Shown piece after piece: positions 5,923 through 6,741 of a stretch of DNA of 6,741 bases (the stretch's first letter is position 1; each line of letters begins with the position of its first letter). The notes beneath the pieces are model-generated. The model saw only the letters and a list, made by a program, of their open reading frames with translations. It did no database searches and was not told where the DNA came from. The position numbers and the translations under genes were made by a program. This DNA is from Candidatus Kapaibacterium sp. (GTDB lineage: Bacteria; Bacteroidota; Ignavibacteria; Kapaibacteriales; UBA2268): positions 1-6,741 of the forward strand of contig CALHRB010000354.1 of NCBI GenBank assembly GCA_938038165.1, in the 5' to 3' direction.

Positions 5923-6207
5923 ATGTTACTTTTTTTTGAAGTTTATGATTTACCCGAGGCTGAACGTAGTCCTTGGGTTCTGGTTTATACTACAAACACA
6001 TTGATTGATGCCGAAATGTTCAGAGCAAATCTTGAAAGTGCTGACATACCTGTTCAGGTTCTTTCTCAGGTTGATTCAACAAGAATGTTTTCTGTTGGTG
6101 AACTTGCAATTGTTAAAATTTTCGTTCAAAGTCCTTATTATGAACAAGCGAAGGAAATCATTGAACACATTGAATCAAGTAATGATGACTCTGCAATAGA
6201 TTTATAA
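5923..6207 (+). CDS. DUF2007-family small protein (putative signal-transducing protein)
   Basis: A 94-residue protein without signal peptide or membrane segment, so probably cytoplasmic. Residues 17-75 fit the DUF2007 pattern: W-VLVYTTNTLIDAEMFRANLESADIPVQVLSQ, then VGELAIVKIFVQSPYYEQAKEII, an alpha/beta ferredoxin-like layout. Family members are called putative signal-transducing proteins from structure-based annotation; their role is not established. It begins 6 nt after the stop of the Omp28-type gene, so it is the last gene of that transcription unit. The start lacks a Shine-Dalgarno, which fits translation by reinitiation. The first ten residues (MLLFFEVYDL) precede the domain. It has no cysteine. 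The acidic tail ends at the convergent boundary with the transporter gene. Confidence 0.85.
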   Translation: MLLFFEVYDLPEAERSPWVLVYTTNTLIDAEMFRANLESADIPVQVLSQVDSTRMFSVGELAIVKIFVQSPYYEQAKEIIEHIESSNDDSAIDL

Positions 6208-6249
6208 TACCCAAATTATCATACAAAAGGCTTTTATATTAGTTATGAT

Positions 6250-6612
6250 TTATTTGTTAATCAGAAAGACACCGCCAATAATCAGACCAAGCCCAATCCA
6301 ACGATAAATTGATATTGCTTCGTGGAATATGGTAATGCCGTAAACTGCAGCTATAATATAGCTCAAAGCCAACATAGGAAATACTTGACTAAATTCGTAT
6401 TTTTCAAGAAGATAGAGCCATAAAACACCGGAAGCTGCATATAGCAAAGCTCCCAAAATAAAAAAAGGAGTAATGACGAATTGAAGAAGGTTTTTTAACC
6501 ATTTATCGCCTGATTTCAAAATCCCTCCCATTTTCAGAATTTCGATTTTCCATAGAACCTGAGAAGTAACCCCAAGAAATGCACTTAAGAACGCTAAAAT
6601 AATCGGCATCAT
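6250..6612 (-). CDS. Small four-helix transporter, DMT superfamily (EamA/ArnE-like)
   Basis: A 120-residue inner-membrane protein with four predicted helices near 3-22, 46-69, 75-95 and 102-118, the size and layout of half-size drug/metabolite transporters that work as dimers. The block EKYEFSQVFPMLALSYIIAAVYGITIFHE (70-98), followed by RWIGLGLIIGGVFLI, is the standard EamA/SMR pattern with a conserved glutamate (E98) in the third-helix exit. Relatives of this size include ArnE/ArnF, which flip lipid-linked aminoarabinose, and small multidrug pumps; the substrate cannot be decided here. AAGGAG lies 8 nt before the ATG at 6612, and that ATG overlaps the upstream stop as ATGA. The neighbour resembles DUF2304, often found beside glycosyltransferases, which favours a lipid-linked sugar role over drug efflux. 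A second ATG follows directly at 6609. Confidence 0.88.
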   Translation of the reverse strand: MMPIILAFLSAFLGVTSQVLWKIEILKMGGILKSGDKWLKNLLQFVITPFFILGALLYAASGVLWLYLLEKYEFSQVFPMLALSYIIAAVYGITIFHEAISIYRWIGLGLIIGGVFLINK

Positions 6613-6741
6613 TCTTTTTTCTCCTTTATTTGCTCTATTTCTTGCTTCAAAAGACCTATTTCCTGAACTAATATCTTATTCCTTTCTGTTAACTTTGATA
6701 TTACCAGCGAATAATGAATTAAAATTGCAAAAATACCCATT
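6609..6741 (-). CDS. C-terminal end of a DUF2304-like membrane protein (5' end outside window)
   Basis: An open frame enters from the right edge and ends at TGA 6611-6609, sharing ATGA with the transporter start. The 43 visible codons give a short hydrophobic stretch (GIFAILIHYSLVIS) followed by a charged helix SKLTERNKILVQEIGLLKQEIEQIKEKKE. This is the layout of the end of DUF2304 proteins: a last membrane helix, then a heptad-like S-x-L-E/T-R tail with LAQEIALL-type repeats. The ATG at 6740-6738 is most likely an internal methionine, since family members are about 110-120 residues. DUF2304 genes commonly accompany family-2 glycosyltransferases and small membrane transporters. The 4-nt overlap implies translational coupling. 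The call rests on the tail only. Confidence 0.65.
   Translation of the reverse strand, partial: MGIFAILIHYSLVISKLTERNKILVQEIGLLKQEIEQIKEKKE
6621..6626 (-). promoter_or_regulatory. Shine-Dalgarno (AAGGAG) for the small transporter
   Basis: AAGGAG lies inside the end of the upstream coding sequence, 8 nt before the ATG at 6612. It supports the overlapping ATGA start over the second methionine. Confidence 0.65.

Noticed and set aside
6208..6249. Bidirectional terminator between the convergent DUF2007 and transporter genes
   Set aside because: Only the short AAAAG-G-CTTTT near 6226-6236 is symmetric, with no room for a loop. No credible stem is visible.

Overview
The window is AT-rich and gene-dense and reads as a chromosomal piece of an FCB-group bacterium (Bacteroidota, Ignavibacteriota or Kapabacteria-like). 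This rests on protein families: a DUF6029-type outer-membrane protein, an Omp28-type lipoprotein and a DUF2007 protein, all typical of that group. Several genes have clear Shine-Dalgarno sequences (AGGAGG, AAGGAG, AAGGA), which are uncommon in Bacteroidia. A deeper or sister lineage such as Ignavibacteria is therefore my preferred guess, but it is inference.

Positions 1-1412, minus strand: three tandem small heat-shock proteins (Hsp20/alpha-crystallin family). Two are complete. The third runs off the left edge. A 13-bp hairpin separates the second gene from the third.

Positions 1413-1696: a divergent control region between the hsp20 cluster and murQ. It holds three perfect inverted repeats, four same-strand TGACA copies and one sequence matching the Bacteroidota -7 promoter consensus.

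Positions 1697-2638, plus strand: murQ, the MurNAc-6-phosphate etherase of peptidoglycan recycling, full length with both catalytic glutamates.

Positions 2718-6207, plus strand: a tight four-gene run. It encodes an exported TPR protein, a DUF6029-type outer-membrane protein (20-nt overlap with the TPR gene), an Omp28-type lipoprotein with a CGNCP motif, and a DUF2007 protein that starts 6 nt after the lipoprotein stop. The first three are exported and probably act together at the cell envelope. The barrel's only two cysteines form a CVGGVC motif near its C-terminus, and the next gene encodes a protein with a thioredoxin-like CxxC. This is the most interesting relationship in the window.

Positions 6250-6741, minus strand and convergent: a four-helix small transporter of the DMT (EamA/ArnE-like) type, overlapped by 4 nt (ATGA) with the 3' end of an upstream gene resembling DUF2304. 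That pair suggests the end of a polysaccharide or lipid-linked sugar locus lying to the right.

I see no RNA genes, mobile elements or CRISPR arrays. Most of the content is recognisable families. The novelty is in gene linkage and the regulatory region rather than in a wholly unknown system.
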